Source of the DNA: Sediminibacterium sp. KACHI17
GTDB lineage: Bacteria > Bacteroidota > Bacteroidia > Chitinophagales > Chitinophagaceae
Reading direction: 5' to 3'
Assembly (NCBI RefSeq): GCF_040362915.1
Contig: NZ_AP029612.1
Coordinates: forward strand, 372,001-436,000
DNA length: 64,000 bases
Below the pieces are notes generated by a model that did not search any database, was not told the DNA's origin, and was given only the letters and a program-made list of their open reading frames with translations. A program made the translations under genes and the position numbers. Below, one piece after another: positions 24,371 to 34,470 of the stretch. Numbering within the stretch: the first letter of the stretch is position 1; the number at the start of each line of letters is the position of its first letter.

Positions 24371-25759
24371 TTAGTCGGCAAGCATACTTTCTTTCAAGTA
24401 TCCATTTTCTTCCACTAACAGAGTGCCCTGCACATATTTTTCATTGTGCTGTGTAGCATCCAATCCGAGTAATTCTTCTTCAGAGCTAACACGTAAAGGC
24501 AGGATGAAATTGATGAATTTGAAGATGCCATAAGAAACGACAAAGCTGTATGCGACCACTATACCCAAGGCTTTTAATTGGGTGAAGAAAAATGTGGGGT
24601 TTCCGTAGAATAATCCATCCGCACCTGCACTGTTCACTGTTTTAGTAGCGAAAATGCCGGTGAGCAACATTCCGACGATACCCCCTATACCATGACATGG
24701 AAATACATCCAATGTGTCGTCGAGTTTAGATTTCGATTTATAATAGACAGCTATATTAGAAATGATGGCAGATATTACGCCGATGAAGATCGATTGAGGA
24801 ATGGCAACAAATCCGGCGCCGGGTGTAATAGCTACCAATCCTACAACTGCACCGATACAGAATCCAAGTACAGAAGGTTTTTTGCCTCTTAGTACATCAA
24901 AGAACATCCATGATAATCCAGCAGCAGCTGCAGCGGTGTTGGTGGTAGCAAATGCAGAAACAGCCAAAGTATTCGCACCTAATGCAGAGCCGGCATTAAA
25001 GCCGAACCATCCGAACCATAATAGTCCCGTACCGATCAATACATAAGGAATATTAGCAGGTGGAATTTCTTTTTGATCTACATGCGCTTGTCTGCGCTTA
25101 AGAACCAGTGCTCCGGCCAATGCTGCGCAACCCGCTGAAATATGCACCACGGTTCCGCCGGCAAAATCCAGTGCACCCATTTTGAATAAGAATCCTTCAG
25201 GATGCCAGGTCCAATGTGCGATAGGAGCGTAAACCAATAAGCTGAATAAAGCTATAAATACAATATAGGAGGTGAACTTGATACGTTCTGCAACAGCTCC
25301 AACTACCAGACCCGGGGTAATGATGGCAAACATCAACTGGAACAATGCAAATAAAGTAATGGGAATACTTGGGGCCAGACTCCAAGGGGCACCTGAATTG
25401 ATTCCTTTAAAGAATAAGTGTGTGGATGGGTTGCCGATAAAACCTCCAATTGATTCACCAAAACATAGACTGTAAACAACTGTTACCCATAATATGCTTA
25501 CGACTCCGGTTGCTACCACGCTTTTGATCATAGTGGAGATCACATTTTTACGATGTACCATGCCCCCGTAAAAGAATGCAAGTCCAGGTGTCATTAAAAA
25601 TACCAAGGCAGTAGCTACTAATATCCAGGTAATATCCGCAGCACTGTAAGCTCCTGCCGTATCTGTGTAATTCGGCAAGGATGGAATAAACAAAGCTGCC
25701 AATGCTACAGCTACTAAAGCTGCAAAAGGAGCGATCTTCTGAATGGTCATTTTTTTCAT
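24371..25759 (-). CDS. amtB: Ammonium transporter
   Basis: A 462-residue inner-membrane channel for ammonium. The Amt family signature appears as DFAGGTVVHISAGCAALAGA, with the first pore histidine region; FFYGGMVHRKN near residue 65 and CHGIGGIVGMLLTGIFA hold other conserved residues, including a pore histidine. Eleven or so hydrophobic segments fit the family. A signal-like N-terminus of about 30 residues is present. No GlnK (PII) gene is next to it, unlike many Amt operons. gltB and gltD lie just upstream on the same strand, separated by a terminator. Confidence 0.94.
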   Translation of the reverse strand: MKKMTIQKIAPFAALVAVALAALFIPSLPNYTDTAGAYSAADITWILVATALVFLMTPGLAFFYGGMVHRKNVISTMIKSVVATGVVSILWVTVVYSLCFGESIGGFIGNPSTHLFFKGINSGAPWSLAPSIPITLFALFQLMFAIITPGLVVGAVAERIKFTSYIVFIALFSLLVYAPIAHWTWHPEGFLFKMGALDFAGGTVVHISAGCAALAGALVLKRRQAHVDQKEIPPANIPYVLIGTGLLWFGWFGFNAGSALGANTLAVSAFATTNTAAAAAGLSWMFFDVLRGKKPSVLGFCIGAVVGLVAITPGAGFVAIPQSIFIGVISAIISNIAVYYKSKSKLDDTLDVFPCHGIGGIVGMLLTGIFATKTVNSAGADGLFYGNPTFFFTQLKALGIVVAYSFVVSYGIFKFINFILPLRVSSEEELLGLDATQHNEKYVQGTLLVEENGYLKESMLAD

Positions 25760-25933
25760 ACTAGGGTTTTAAATTTAACATTACGATTATTTTAATTCGA
25801 TAATCTGATATCCAAAATACTCATAATTATGCTTTGTTTTGAATAAAATATTAACATTTTAATAATTAATATTTGTTATTCATTTTGGAAATAAAGCCTT
25901 TTGAAACATAATTTTTATCCTTTTTAGGTATAA

Positions 25934-25965
25934 AAAAACCTTTCAATAGAGATTGAAAGGTTTTT
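25934..25965 (-). terminator. Terminator of the gltBD operon
   Basis: AAAAACCTTTCAAT (25934-25947) pairs with ATTGAAAGGTTTTT (25952-25965) over a four-base loop; the minus strand continues with T residues. It lies 24 bases after the gltD stop. The remaining 170 bases up to amtB are very AT-rich and probably hold its promoter. Confidence 0.85.
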
Positions 25966-25988
25966 AAAATAAAATATAGTAAAAATAA

Positions 25989-27461
25989 TTATGTATTTAT
26001 TAGATAGCTCTGATCTTTGGATTCTAATACTGAGCTACCCATTAGATACTGATCCACTCTTCTGGCACATTCTCTTCCTTCACTGATTGCCCATACAACC
26101 AAAGATTGTCCTCGTCTAATATCACCTGCTGCAAACACTTTGGGAATGCTGGTCTGGTAATATTGCTCATTCGCCCTAACATTTCCTCTTTCATCCAGTT
26201 CAACCCCCAGTTCATCGATTAGTCCAGTATGTTGTGGATGCACAAAACCCATCGCCAATAAAGCCAGTGTGCAGGGGATCTCTCTTTCTGTGCCCGGTAT
26301 CTCTTCAAATCCGGCTGGCTTATGATCCGATGATGCTTTCCATTGTAGATCTGCTACTAAAATGGATTTTAATTGACCATTTTCATCACCCTTGAAAGCT
26401 TTTGTAACAACGGCCCATTGTCTGTTCGCTCCCTCTTCATGCGAAGAGGTTGTCTTTAATACCATTGGATAGGTTGGCCATGGCATAGTAGCTGTTCTTT
26501 TTTCCGGTGGTTTCGGCATTAACTCTAATTGGGTTACTGAGCTTGCACCTTGTCTGTTAGAAGTGCCTACGCAATCACTACCGGTATCTCCACCGCCGAT
26601 CACGACTACATCCCGATTTGTGGCCAATAAAACTTCCCCATTGAACGCTTCGCCGGATACACGCTGATTTTGTTGCTTCAAAAAATCCATCGCAAAATGC
26701 ACCCCTTTCAATGCGCGTCCGGGAATATTCAAATCTCTTGGTATGGTGGACCCTCCGGCTAAAACGATAGCCTGGTACTCTCTTAAGAGATCATTGATAC
26801 TGATATGTACCCCTACATGTGCGTTGCATTTAAAAGTGATACCCTCTTGTTCCAATAATGCAACCCTTCTTTCCACCACCCATTTCTCCAATTTGAAATC
26901 TGGAATTCCATACCGTAATAGTCCGCCGGGTTGTGCATCTCTTTCAAAAACGGTAACCTGATGCCCTGCATAATTCAATTGAGCAGCCGCTGCTAATCCT
27001 GCAGGGCCGGAACCTACCACGGCTACTTTTTTTCCGGTTCTTAGATTTGGTTTTCTGGGTTGTACAAATCCTTTCTCAAAAGCGGTTTCAATGATGTGCT
27101 TTTCTATCTCTTCAATCGCTACCGGATTTTGGTTGATACCTAAAACACATGCGCTCTCGCAAGGGGCCGGACAAATACGTCCTGTGAACTCGGGAAAGTT
27201 ATTGGTAGCACTGAGTAATTCATAAGCTTCATGCCAGTTTTGTCGATAGACTGCATCATTGAATTCAGGAATGATATTACCCAATGGACAGCCGCTATGA
27301 CAAAATGGAACGCCGCAATTCATGCAACGTGCCGATTGTTGATTCAATTGATCCGGCGTCATTCTTTCTACAAACTCTTTATAATCACCAATCCTTTCTT
27401 GTGGCGATCTCCTGGAAGGGTTTATCCTTTCAAATTCTATAAAGCCTGTTGGTTTGCCCAT
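25989..27461 (-). CDS. gltD: Glutamate synthase small (beta) subunit
   Basis: Feeds electrons from NADPH to the large subunit through FAD and iron-sulfur clusters. The 490-residue protein has N-terminal cysteines in CMNCGVPFCHSGCPLGN and CPAPCESACVLG for two [4Fe-4S] clusters, the FAD-binding GSGPAGLAAAAQLN (about 150-163) and the NADPH-binding IGGGDTGSDC. AAGDIRRGQSLVVWAI is the family's C-terminal FAD motif. It follows gltB by 17 bases on the minus strand. Confidence 0.95.
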   Translation of the reverse strand: MGKPTGFIEFERINPSRRSPQERIGDYKEFVERMTPDQLNQQSARCMNCGVPFCHSGCPLGNIIPEFNDAVYRQNWHEAYELLSATNNFPEFTGRICPAPCESACVLGINQNPVAIEEIEKHIIETAFEKGFVQPRKPNLRTGKKVAVVGSGPAGLAAAAQLNYAGHQVTVFERDAQPGGLLRYGIPDFKLEKWVVERRVALLEQEGITFKCNAHVGVHISINDLLREYQAIVLAGGSTIPRDLNIPGRALKGVHFAMDFLKQQNQRVSGEAFNGEVLLATNRDVVVIGGGDTGSDCVGTSNRQGASSVTQLELMPKPPEKRTATMPWPTYPMVLKTTSSHEEGANRQWAVVTKAFKGDENGQLKSILVADLQWKASSDHKPAGFEEIPGTEREIPCTLALLAMGFVHPQHTGLIDELGVELDERGNVRANEQYYQTSIPKVFAAGDIRRGQSLVVWAISEGRECARRVDQYLMGSSVLESKDQSYLINT

Positions 27462-27478
27462 AAATGATTGTTGTAAGA

Positions 27479-30400
27479 TTAATGTCCTTGTGGTACCGTT
27501 AATTTCTTTTGTAATGCTTTTTTATAATCTGCCGGAAACACTTTTATGAAGTTTCTAAGTTGATTCTCAAAATCATTCAGAATAAATCCTGCTACCGTAC
27601 TATTGGTGTATTGATGATGTTGTGTGATCATCTCTTTGAGATACATACTATCCTCAGTCTCCAACGGATCTAATCCTACCATTTCCATATTGCATTTATC
27701 TGTGAAAGATCCATCAACATCATAGATATAAGCGATGCCTCCACTCATGCCTGCTGCAAAATTTCTTCCTGTTGCGCCGAGTATGATGGCTTTACCTCCG
27801 GTCATGTATTCACAACCATGATCGCCTACGCCTTCTACCACTACTTCGGCTCCTGAATTTCGTACTGCAAATCGTTCTCCTGCTTTTCCTCTTATGAATG
27901 CTTTCCCGGATGTAGCGCCATACAACGCAACATTTCCAATGATGATATTTTCTTCCGGAACAAAAGCTGCAGTTTTTGCAGGGTATATGATCAGTTTTGC
28001 ACCACTCAATCCTTTTCCAAAATAATCGTTTGCATCTCCTTCAAGTTCTAATGTGATACCCTTGGTATTGAATGCACCAAAGCTTTGTCCTGCTGTTCCT
28101 TGAAAACTAAAGTGAATCGTGTCATCCGGTAGTCCTGGTGCCCGATACTTTTTTGTGATCTCATTGGAAAGGATCGTGCCTACAGTTCGATCTGTATTCT
28201 TTATATCCAAACTTGCTTTCACTTTCTCTTTTTTCTCGATCGCTGATTCTGCTAATGCCAATAACTTCCAATCAAGTACACTGCTTAATCCATGATCCTG
28301 TTCTTCCTGCTGGTATAATCCTGTATACAATGATTCAGGCTCTTTGAATAACACTGCTGATAAGTCCAGTTTATCATATTTCCAATGTGTAATACCGTCT
28401 CGCATTTCCAACGCATCCGCTTGTCCCACCATTTCATTCACAGTCCTGTATCCTAAGTCTGCCATGATCTCTCGCAGTTCTTGTGTGATGAACTTGAAAA
28501 AATTCACTACGTGATCCGGATCTCCTGCAAAACGTTTTCTTAATGCTGTATCCTGAGTGGCAACACCCACCGGACATGTATTCAAATGACATTTGCGCAT
28601 CATGATACATCCTTCTACAATCAATGCGGCAGTAGCAACACCCCATTCTTCCGCACCCAATAATGTAGCGATGGCGATATCTTTTCCTGTCTTCATTTGT
28701 CCATCTGCCTGAACCACAATTCGACTTCTCAATTTATTTTTCACCAATGTCTGATGTGTTTCCGCCAGTCCTAATTCCCAGGGCAGCCCTGCATGTTTGA
28801 TAGAGCTAATAGGAGAGGCTCCTGTTCCGCCATCGTGTCCGGAGATCAATACCACATCTGCTTTTGCTTTTGCAACGCCTGCTGCTATCGTTCCTACACC
28901 TGCCTTTGAAACCAATTTCACATTGATGCGCGCTTTTCTGTTGGCGTTCTTCAAATCAAAGATCAATTGTGCGAGATCTTCTATCGAATAAATATCATGA
29001 TGCGGTGGAGGAGAGATCAATCCTACACCTGGCGTTGCATGTCTTGTTTTTCCGATCCACTCGTCTACTTTATGACCGGGTAATTGTCCACCTTCGCCAG
29101 GCTTCGCACCCTGAGCCATCTTGATCTGCAATTCATCTGCTTCAGTCAAATACAAACTCGTTACACCAAATCTTGCTGATGCTACTTGTTTGATCGATGA
29201 GCGCATAGAATCTCCATTGGGTAAGGGTTGATATCGTATCTCATCTTCTCCTCCTTCTCCTGTATTGCTCTTGCCACCCAATCGGTTCATGGCAATGGCC
29301 AATGTAGTATGTGCTTCCCATGAAATAGAGCCAAATGACATGGCGCCGGTTGCAAATCTTCTGTAAATATTTTCTGCCGGTTCTACTTCATCGATAGATA
29401 TTGATGGACGATTTTTTCTGAACTGAAATAAACTGCGTAACGTGCAGGCTTTCTCTGACTGATCATTGATCAGCTTTGAATATTTTTTGAAAGTATTGTA
29501 GTCGTTGCTTTTTGTTGCATGTTGCAACAAGTGTATCGTCTGCGGATTGAACAAATGAAATTCACCTTTTCTCTTCCACTGATAAATGCCACCTACCGGA
29601 AGTCGGTCTACAGGGATTTCTTTTTTCCCAAAAGCAAAGAAATGTTTTGCCAATGTTTCTTTTGCGATCTCATCCAGTCCCATACCTTCTATTCTGGATG
29701 TTGCACCGGTGAAATAAGTGTCTACCACTTTTTTATTCAAACCAATGATCTCAAAAATTTGTGCTCCTTGATAAGATTGTAAAGTGGAAATACCCATTTT
29801 AGAAAACACTTTTAACAATCCCTCATTGACTGCTTTGATATAATTTTTTTTGAGTTGATCTGCATCCAATGTGGTTTGTAGTTTGTCACTCAATTTCATA
29901 TCCCTAATGGATGACAATGCGAGGTATGGATTGATAGCTGTTGCGCCAAATGCGATCAGACATGCGAAATGATGAACTTCCCATACATCACCGGCTTCTA
30001 CTATGATGCCTACTTGTCCGCGATATCCTTTGCGTATCAAGTGATGATGTACAGCTGCGGTTGCCAATAGCGAAGGGATTTGCGCATGATCAGAATCGAT
30101 TGCTCTGTCGGTGAGGATCAGTACTTCGAAACCATCTTCAACAGCATCTGCGGCATAGCGACAAATTCTGTCGAGACCTGCCTTTAAAGATCCTGGCTTA
30201 CCATCTGCACGAAAATAAGTTTGCAATGTTTTAGCCTGGAAAATACCGGTATCAATGCTTCTTATCTTTTCTAATTCATAGTTGTTTAGTACAGGATGTT
30301 TCAATGCCACACTGTGACAAGCCAGTGGATCTTCCACCAACAGATTTCCATTGCTTCCTGCAAATGTGGCCAATGACATTACCATTCTTTCGCGGATCGG

Positions 30401-32008
30401 ATCAATGGGTGGATTGGTAACCTGTGCGAATAATTGTTTGAAATAACTGCTCAGGTGTTGTGGCTGCTCACTCAATACGGCCAGTGGTGTATCAGTGCCC
30501 ATGGAGCCGATCGGTTCTTTGCCATCAATGGCCATCGGTGCAATGATCGTATCAAGATCTTCCGTAGAATAGCCGAATGCTTTCTGGTATTTAAAAACCT
30601 GATCATGTTCCAAATGTGTGAACATGACTCTTGGTTCTGGTAATTCTTCCAGTCTGATCTTGTATTTGTTCAACCATTCACCGTAGGGTTTCTGAGAGCA
30701 GATGGTTTGTTTGAGTTCTTCATCACTGATGATGCGTCCTTGTTCCATGTCTACCACAAACATTTTCCCCGGCTGTAGTCTTCCTTTTTCTTTGATCAGT
30801 GATGGATCGATAGGAAGTGTTCCGGTTTCAGAAGCCATGATCACACGATCGTCAGTAGTTACGCAATAGCGTGATGGACGTAATCCATTTCTATCCAATG
30901 TAGCGCCAATGATCTTGCCATCAGTGAATGAAATAGAAGCTGGACCATCCCATGGTTCCATCATGCAGGCATGGTATTCATAAAACGCTTTTTTTACAGG
31001 GTCCATGTGGTCATTGCCATCCCACGCTTCCGGAATCAACATCATCATTACATGTGGTAATGATCTGCCGGTGAGTGTCAATAGTTCGATCATATTATCC
31101 AGGCAAGCAGAGTCTGATTGTCCCTGTGTTACGATCGGTAGCAACATGTCCATTTCTTCTCTGGTGAAATAAGGAGAAGTAAATCCTTTTTCACTGGTCC
31201 TTAACCAATTCAAGTTACCTTGTAAAGTATTGATCTCTCCGTTGTGTGCAATGTATCGGAAAGGTTGCGCCAATTTCCAGGAAGGAAATGTATTGGTTGC
31301 AAATCTGGAGTGTACCAATCCGAATGCTGATACGACTCTTTTATCATTCAGATCCGGGAAGTATCCGCGTACTTGTGTGCTGGTTAGTTGTCCTTTATAA
31401 ACAATGGTCTTGTGAGAAAGAGAGGCAAGGTAAAATCCGATCTCATCTTTTTTCACTGTATTGTTGATGGTATGTGTAGCATAATTGCGCAGTACAAAAA
31501 GTTTTCTTTCAAAATCATCGGGGTTGGAGACGGCGTCAGGACAAGCAATAAATACTTGCTCCATGAAGGGTTCAACGGATAAAGCAGTTTTGCCAATATC
31601 GGTTGTATTGACCGGTACTTTTCGATAACAAAGAATCTCAAGTCCTAATTTTTCTGCAGAGCGATTGAATATGTCGCGGCATTCTTCACGCAGTCTTAAT
31701 TCTTTTGGAAAAAAAATAAATCCAACACCGTACTTACCATAAGCCGGGAGGTGTACGCCTTGACGAATGCATTCATCAAAAAAGAATTCATGAGGGATCT
31801 GGATCATGATGCCGGCGCCATCACCCGTATTGCTTTCGCAACCACAAGCGCCGCGATGTTCCATGTTTTCCAGTACGGTCAAAGCATCCGCAATGTGCTG
31901 GTGTGATTTACTGCCTTTGATATTTGCTACGAAACCAATGCCGCAGGCATCATGTTCGAAGCTAGGGTCATACAAACCCGTGCTGTTGTTTGAAACAAGC
32001 ATGTGCAA
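27479..32008 (-). CDS. gltB: Glutamate synthase large (alpha) subunit
   Basis: Makes two glutamates from glutamine and 2-oxoglutarate. The 1,509-residue protein starts with a 21-residue propeptide followed by the nucleophile C22 in HDACGIGF, freed by processing. The class II glutaminase domain covers about residues 22-430; the FMN-binding synthase domain about 850-1200 with GGKSNTGEGGED and SGHDGGTGASP; the [3Fe-4S] cysteines in CHLNTCPVG lie near 1140. The C-terminal GXGXG beta-helix follows. With amtB and the porin this is the window's ammonium assimilation block. Confidence 0.96.
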   Translation of the reverse strand: MHMLVSNNSTGLYDPSFEHDACGIGFVANIKGSKSHQHIADALTVLENMEHRGACGCESNTGDGAGIMIQIPHEFFFDECIRQGVHLPAYGKYGVGFIFFPKELRLREECRDIFNRSAEKLGLEILCYRKVPVNTTDIGKTALSVEPFMEQVFIACPDAVSNPDDFERKLFVLRNYATHTINNTVKKDEIGFYLASLSHKTIVYKGQLTSTQVRGYFPDLNDKRVVSAFGLVHSRFATNTFPSWKLAQPFRYIAHNGEINTLQGNLNWLRTSEKGFTSPYFTREEMDMLLPIVTQGQSDSACLDNMIELLTLTGRSLPHVMMMLIPEAWDGNDHMDPVKKAFYEYHACMMEPWDGPASISFTDGKIIGATLDRNGLRPSRYCVTTDDRVIMASETGTLPIDPSLIKEKGRLQPGKMFVVDMEQGRIISDEELKQTICSQKPYGEWLNKYKIRLEELPEPRVMFTHLEHDQVFKYQKAFGYSTEDLDTIIAPMAIDGKEPIGSMGTDTPLAVLSEQPQHLSSYFKQLFAQVTNPPIDPIRERMVMSLATFAGSNGNLLVEDPLACHSVALKHPVLNNYELEKIRSIDTGIFQAKTLQTYFRADGKPGSLKAGLDRICRYAADAVEDGFEVLILTDRAIDSDHAQIPSLLATAAVHHHLIRKGYRGQVGIIVEAGDVWEVHHFACLIAFGATAINPYLALSSIRDMKLSDKLQTTLDADQLKKNYIKAVNEGLLKVFSKMGISTLQSYQGAQIFEIIGLNKKVVDTYFTGATSRIEGMGLDEIAKETLAKHFFAFGKKEIPVDRLPVGGIYQWKRKGEFHLFNPQTIHLLQHATKSNDYNTFKKYSKLINDQSEKACTLRSLFQFRKNRPSISIDEVEPAENIYRRFATGAMSFGSISWEAHTTLAIAMNRLGGKSNTGEGGEDEIRYQPLPNGDSMRSSIKQVASARFGVTSLYLTEADELQIKMAQGAKPGEGGQLPGHKVDEWIGKTRHATPGVGLISPPPHHDIYSIEDLAQLIFDLKNANRKARINVKLVSKAGVGTIAAGVAKAKADVVLISGHDGGTGASPISSIKHAGLPWELGLAETHQTLVKNKLRSRIVVQADGQMKTGKDIAIATLLGAEEWGVATAALIVEGCIMMRKCHLNTCPVGVATQDTALRKRFAGDPDHVVNFFKFITQELREIMADLGYRTVNEMVGQADALEMRDGITHWKYDKLDLSAVLFKEPESLYTGLYQQEEQDHGLSSVLDWKLLALAESAIEKKEKVKASLDIKNTDRTVGTILSNEITKKYRAPGLPDDTIHFSFQGTAGQSFGAFNTKGITLELEGDANDYFGKGLSGAKLIIYPAKTAAFVPEENIIIGNVALYGATSGKAFIRGKAGERFAVRNSGAEVVVEGVGDHGCEYMTGGKAIILGATGRNFAAGMSGGIAYIYDVDGSFTDKCNMEMVGLDPLETEDSMYLKEMITQHHQYTNSTVAGFILNDFENQLRNFIKVFPADYKKALQKKLTVPQGH

Positions 32009-32179
32009 CCGAATTAAAGTTCAGGAAATAGAATGGCAGGCAATCAGAACTAAATTAACCAATAAAATTGGAGAAGAGAAAATAGTTGTTCAATAAATAT
32101 GAACATTGTTTAAAAAATGTTCAATTAAAGCGCATTTTATTATGATTCTATTTAAAACAAACGTTAGTTTTTTGAATAA

Positions 32180-33013
32180 TCAATTATCGAATTTCTCTTT
32201 GTATACAAAGAATGAATCCGCAAAGGAGAGGGTTGGCAAGTCGGTTTCTTTTTTGAACATCCCATACACAGTACTGCCGGTGCCTGTCATCGATGCATAT
32301 ACTGCGCCATGTTCATACAATTGTTTTTTGATCGTACGGATCGTTGGATAAGCTGTCATCACAGCATCTTCAAAATCATTCAATAACTGATCGCGCCATG
32401 TTGAAGGATCTTGCATTACGATCTGCTCGCAACTGATATTGGGTACTGTTGGTTGTAATTGCGCAAATGCCCATCCGGTGGGTACATGAATTCCCGGATT
32501 CACCAATACGAATTGATAGGAACTAAGATTCAATGATAACGGTTGCATGATCTCTCCTCGTCCTGTGGCAAAGCAGGGTTGATTCAAAATAAAGAATGGA
32601 CAATCACTTCCCAGTTGCAATGCATATTGGATCAGTTGATCTTGTGTCAATCCCAATTGAAAATGCTGATCCAGTAATCGTAAAGTAAAGGCGCCATCTG
32701 CACTGCCGCCGCCTAATCCTGCACCCATGGGGATGGTTTTATGCAAATGCATTTGAATGGCAGGTAAGGAAGGAAAATCTTGTTGTAGTAAAGTGTAGGC
32801 TTTGACACAAAGGTTTTGATGGATCTCTCCTTGAACTGGTAGTCCAGTCATATTGAAATCAACAGGAGTATCATTTGTGCCGCGTACGATCTCTAAAGCG
32901 TCTCTCAATCCATGTATCGGATAAAATACTGTTTCAATATCATGATACCCATCTTCCCGCTTACGAATCACCCGAAGGCCCAGATTGATTTTAGCGTTAG
33001 GGAAAAGGACCAT
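32180..33013 (-). CDS. ispE: 4-diphosphocytidyl-2-C-methyl-D-erythritol kinase
   Basis: GHMP-family kinase of the MEP isoprenoid pathway, phosphorylating CDP-methylerythritol. The 277-residue protein has the N-terminal PNAKINLGLRVIRKREDGYH motif (6-25), the ATP-binding PMGAGLGGGSADGAF (about 95-109) and the C-terminal SMTGTGSTVYG glycine loop. Length is normal. It is a single gene between two intergenic regions; the MEP pathway is usual in Bacteroidota. Confidence 0.94.
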   Translation of the reverse strand: MVLFPNAKINLGLRVIRKREDGYHDIETVFYPIHGLRDALEIVRGTNDTPVDFNMTGLPVQGEIHQNLCVKAYTLLQQDFPSLPAIQMHLHKTIPMGAGLGGGSADGAFTLRLLDQHFQLGLTQDQLIQYALQLGSDCPFFILNQPCFATGRGEIMQPLSLNLSSYQFVLVNPGIHVPTGWAFAQLQPTVPNISCEQIVMQDPSTWRDQLLNDFEDAVMTAYPTIRTIKKQLYEHGAVYASMTGTGSTVYGMFKKETDLPTLSFADSFFVYKEKFDN

Positions 33014-33019
33014 AGGGGA

Positions 33020-33122
33020 GGTGTGAATTGTGAATTGTCAATGGTGAATAGTGAGTAGTCAGTAGTGTTTTCAGGTTGATTAGTAAAACTACTTGCAGCT
33101 TGCCGCTTGTAGCTTGCAGCTA
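33020..33122. repeat. Intergenic word-repeat region (half element)
   Basis: Contains GTGAATAGTGAGTAGTCA (33044-33061), identical over 18 bases to 53619-53636, then AGCTTGC words on the other side. The two halves do not pair. It looks like one decayed arm of the palindrome type at 53612-53684. Confidence 0.6.
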
Positions 33123-33127
33123 TCAGC

Positions 33128-33718
33128 TCACTTCCGCTTATTCATCTCATCTCTAATTGCAATCGCTCGGATGTAGTCTTCGTGTTCCAATACATCATTG
33201 AGTAAGGTTTGCAATTCTTCGAGACTCATATTGCTGAGGTCTTCGCGGCCGCTGCCACTTTCTTCAACACCTACCGCTTCTGCTTTTTGTTTTTTGCCGG
33301 ATCCGCCATCTTCCATCAAGATACCTGCGTTCTCGAGAATATGTTCATAGGTATAGATCGGACAACCAAAACGAACGGCCAATGCCAATGCATCGCTGGT
33401 TCTACTATCTATTTCAACCGTATCATGTTCAGTGAAGCAGACTAGTTTTGAGTAGAAAATACCTTCCTGCAGATCACTGATGATGATCTCCTGTAATTCC
33501 ACATTGAATGCGTTCATGAAGTTTTTCATGAGATCATGTGTCAGGGGACGGCTGGGTTGCATATTTTCCAATGCCACAGCGATCGCCTGTGCTTCAAAAC
33601 CACCGATCACGATCGGTAATCTTCTCATTCCATTGGTTTCACCTAATACCACTGCATAAGAATGCGTTTGGGTAATACTGTGTGAAAGCGCCACAATTTC
33701 CAATTCTATCTTTTTCAT
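33128..33718 (-). CDS. Bifunctional nuclease (DUF151) with UVR motif
   Basis: The first 135 residues match the bifunctional nuclease family (PF02577): MKKIELEIVALSHSITQ at the start, LPIVIGGFEAQAIA and IDSRTSDALALAVRFGCPIY. After a Gly/Ser-rich linker the last 35 residues, MSLEELQTLLNDVLEHEDY and AIAIRDEMNKRK, form a UvrB/UvrC-like UVR helical hairpin. Members are reported to cut RNA and DNA; the cellular role is not clear. The ATG at 33718 is preferred to an upstream GTG. A TATTTTCG sequence just upstream, one base off the TAnnTTTG consensus, may be its promoter. Confidence 0.88.
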   Translation of the reverse strand: MKKIELEIVALSHSITQTHSYAVVLGETNGMRRLPIVIGGFEAQAIAVALENMQPSRPLTHDLMKNFMNAFNVELQEIIISDLQEGIFYSKLVCFTEHDTVEIDSRTSDALALAVRFGCPIYTYEHILENAGILMEDGGSGKKQKAEAVGVEESGSGREDLSNMSLEELQTLLNDVLEHEDYIRAIAIRDEMNKRK

Positions 33719-33787
33719 AGACCCCACGAAAATAAACCAAATTAGGATAAGATGGATGGTCTGTTGGCCAAACCATCATTCATGTCA

Positions 33788-34081
33788 TCAGTTCCATTGT
33801 CCGGATCTGATCTTTTTATCGAAAAGAAATGTTCCAAATGGGAAAAAAGCCGCTAGAAAAGCCCAAACCAACATTTGAAAAGGCCATTGTTTCTCTTCTT
33901 TTACCACATAAGCCAGCCAGCAATAGGCGATGAACAATAAGCCATGAGCCCAACCCGTATATTTTACAGCTTCGGGAATTCCAGCAAAGTATTTCAATGG
34001 CATGGCAATCGCGAGTAAGACCAATAATGAAACACCTTCGGCAATGCCAACTTTACGGAACAGTGGTAATGAACTTTTCAT
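33788..34081 (-). CDS. DUF3817 membrane protein
   Basis: A 97-residue integral membrane protein with three hydrophobic segments (about 14-30, 43-60, 66-85). KVGIAEGVSLLVLL and the KYTGWAHGLLFIAYC stretch fit the DUF3817 family, whose function is unknown. It is divergent from the cupin gene, with 53 bases between. Confidence 0.8.
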   Translation of the reverse strand: MKSSLPLFRKVGIAEGVSLLVLLAIAMPLKYFAGIPEAVKYTGWAHGLLFIAYCWLAYVVKEEKQWPFQMLVWAFLAAFFPFGTFLFDKKIRSGQWN

Positions 34082-34134
34082 ACTGCAAAGAAACAGGGAA
34101 GGATTGAGTAATTTGCAGAAAATAACATTGAATT

Positions 34135-34461
34135 ATGCCTTTAGTTGAATTAGCTGCTATCACTCCCAAAGAAATAGTTCCGGGTTATGCAGCCCGTTTC
34201 ATTCATACAGAAAACATGACCTTCTCTTATCTTGATGTGAAAGCGGGAGCTGCATTGAAGGAGCATTCACATCCACATGAGCAGGTAGCACATGTATTGG
34301 AAGGTGAGTTTGAATTGACATTAGATGGAGAACCGATCCGGTTTAAACCCGGACAAGTGATCGTTATCCCTTCAAATGTTCGGCACTCCGGATTGGCGAT
34401 CACTGATTGTAAATTATTGGATGTTTTTTATCCTGTTCGTGAAGATTATCGTGCACTTTAA
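34135..34461 (+). CDS. Small cupin-domain protein
   Basis: A 108-residue single cupin barrel. Motif 1 is [17 protein letters not shown] (about 45-61), giving two metal-binding histidines and a glutamate; motif 2 is [11 protein letters not shown]. Such small cupins bind a metal and a small molecule, either as dioxygenase or isomerase or as a sensor. It is followed after nine bases by an SDR gene, and the pair may act together, but the substrate is unknown. Confidence 0.85.
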   Translation: MPLVELAAITPKEIVPGYAARFIHTENMTFSYLDVKAGAALKEHSHPHEQVAHVLEGEFELTLDGEPIRFKPGQVIVIPSNVRHSGLAITDCKLLDVFYPVREDYRAL

Positions 34462-34470
34462 AATGAAACT

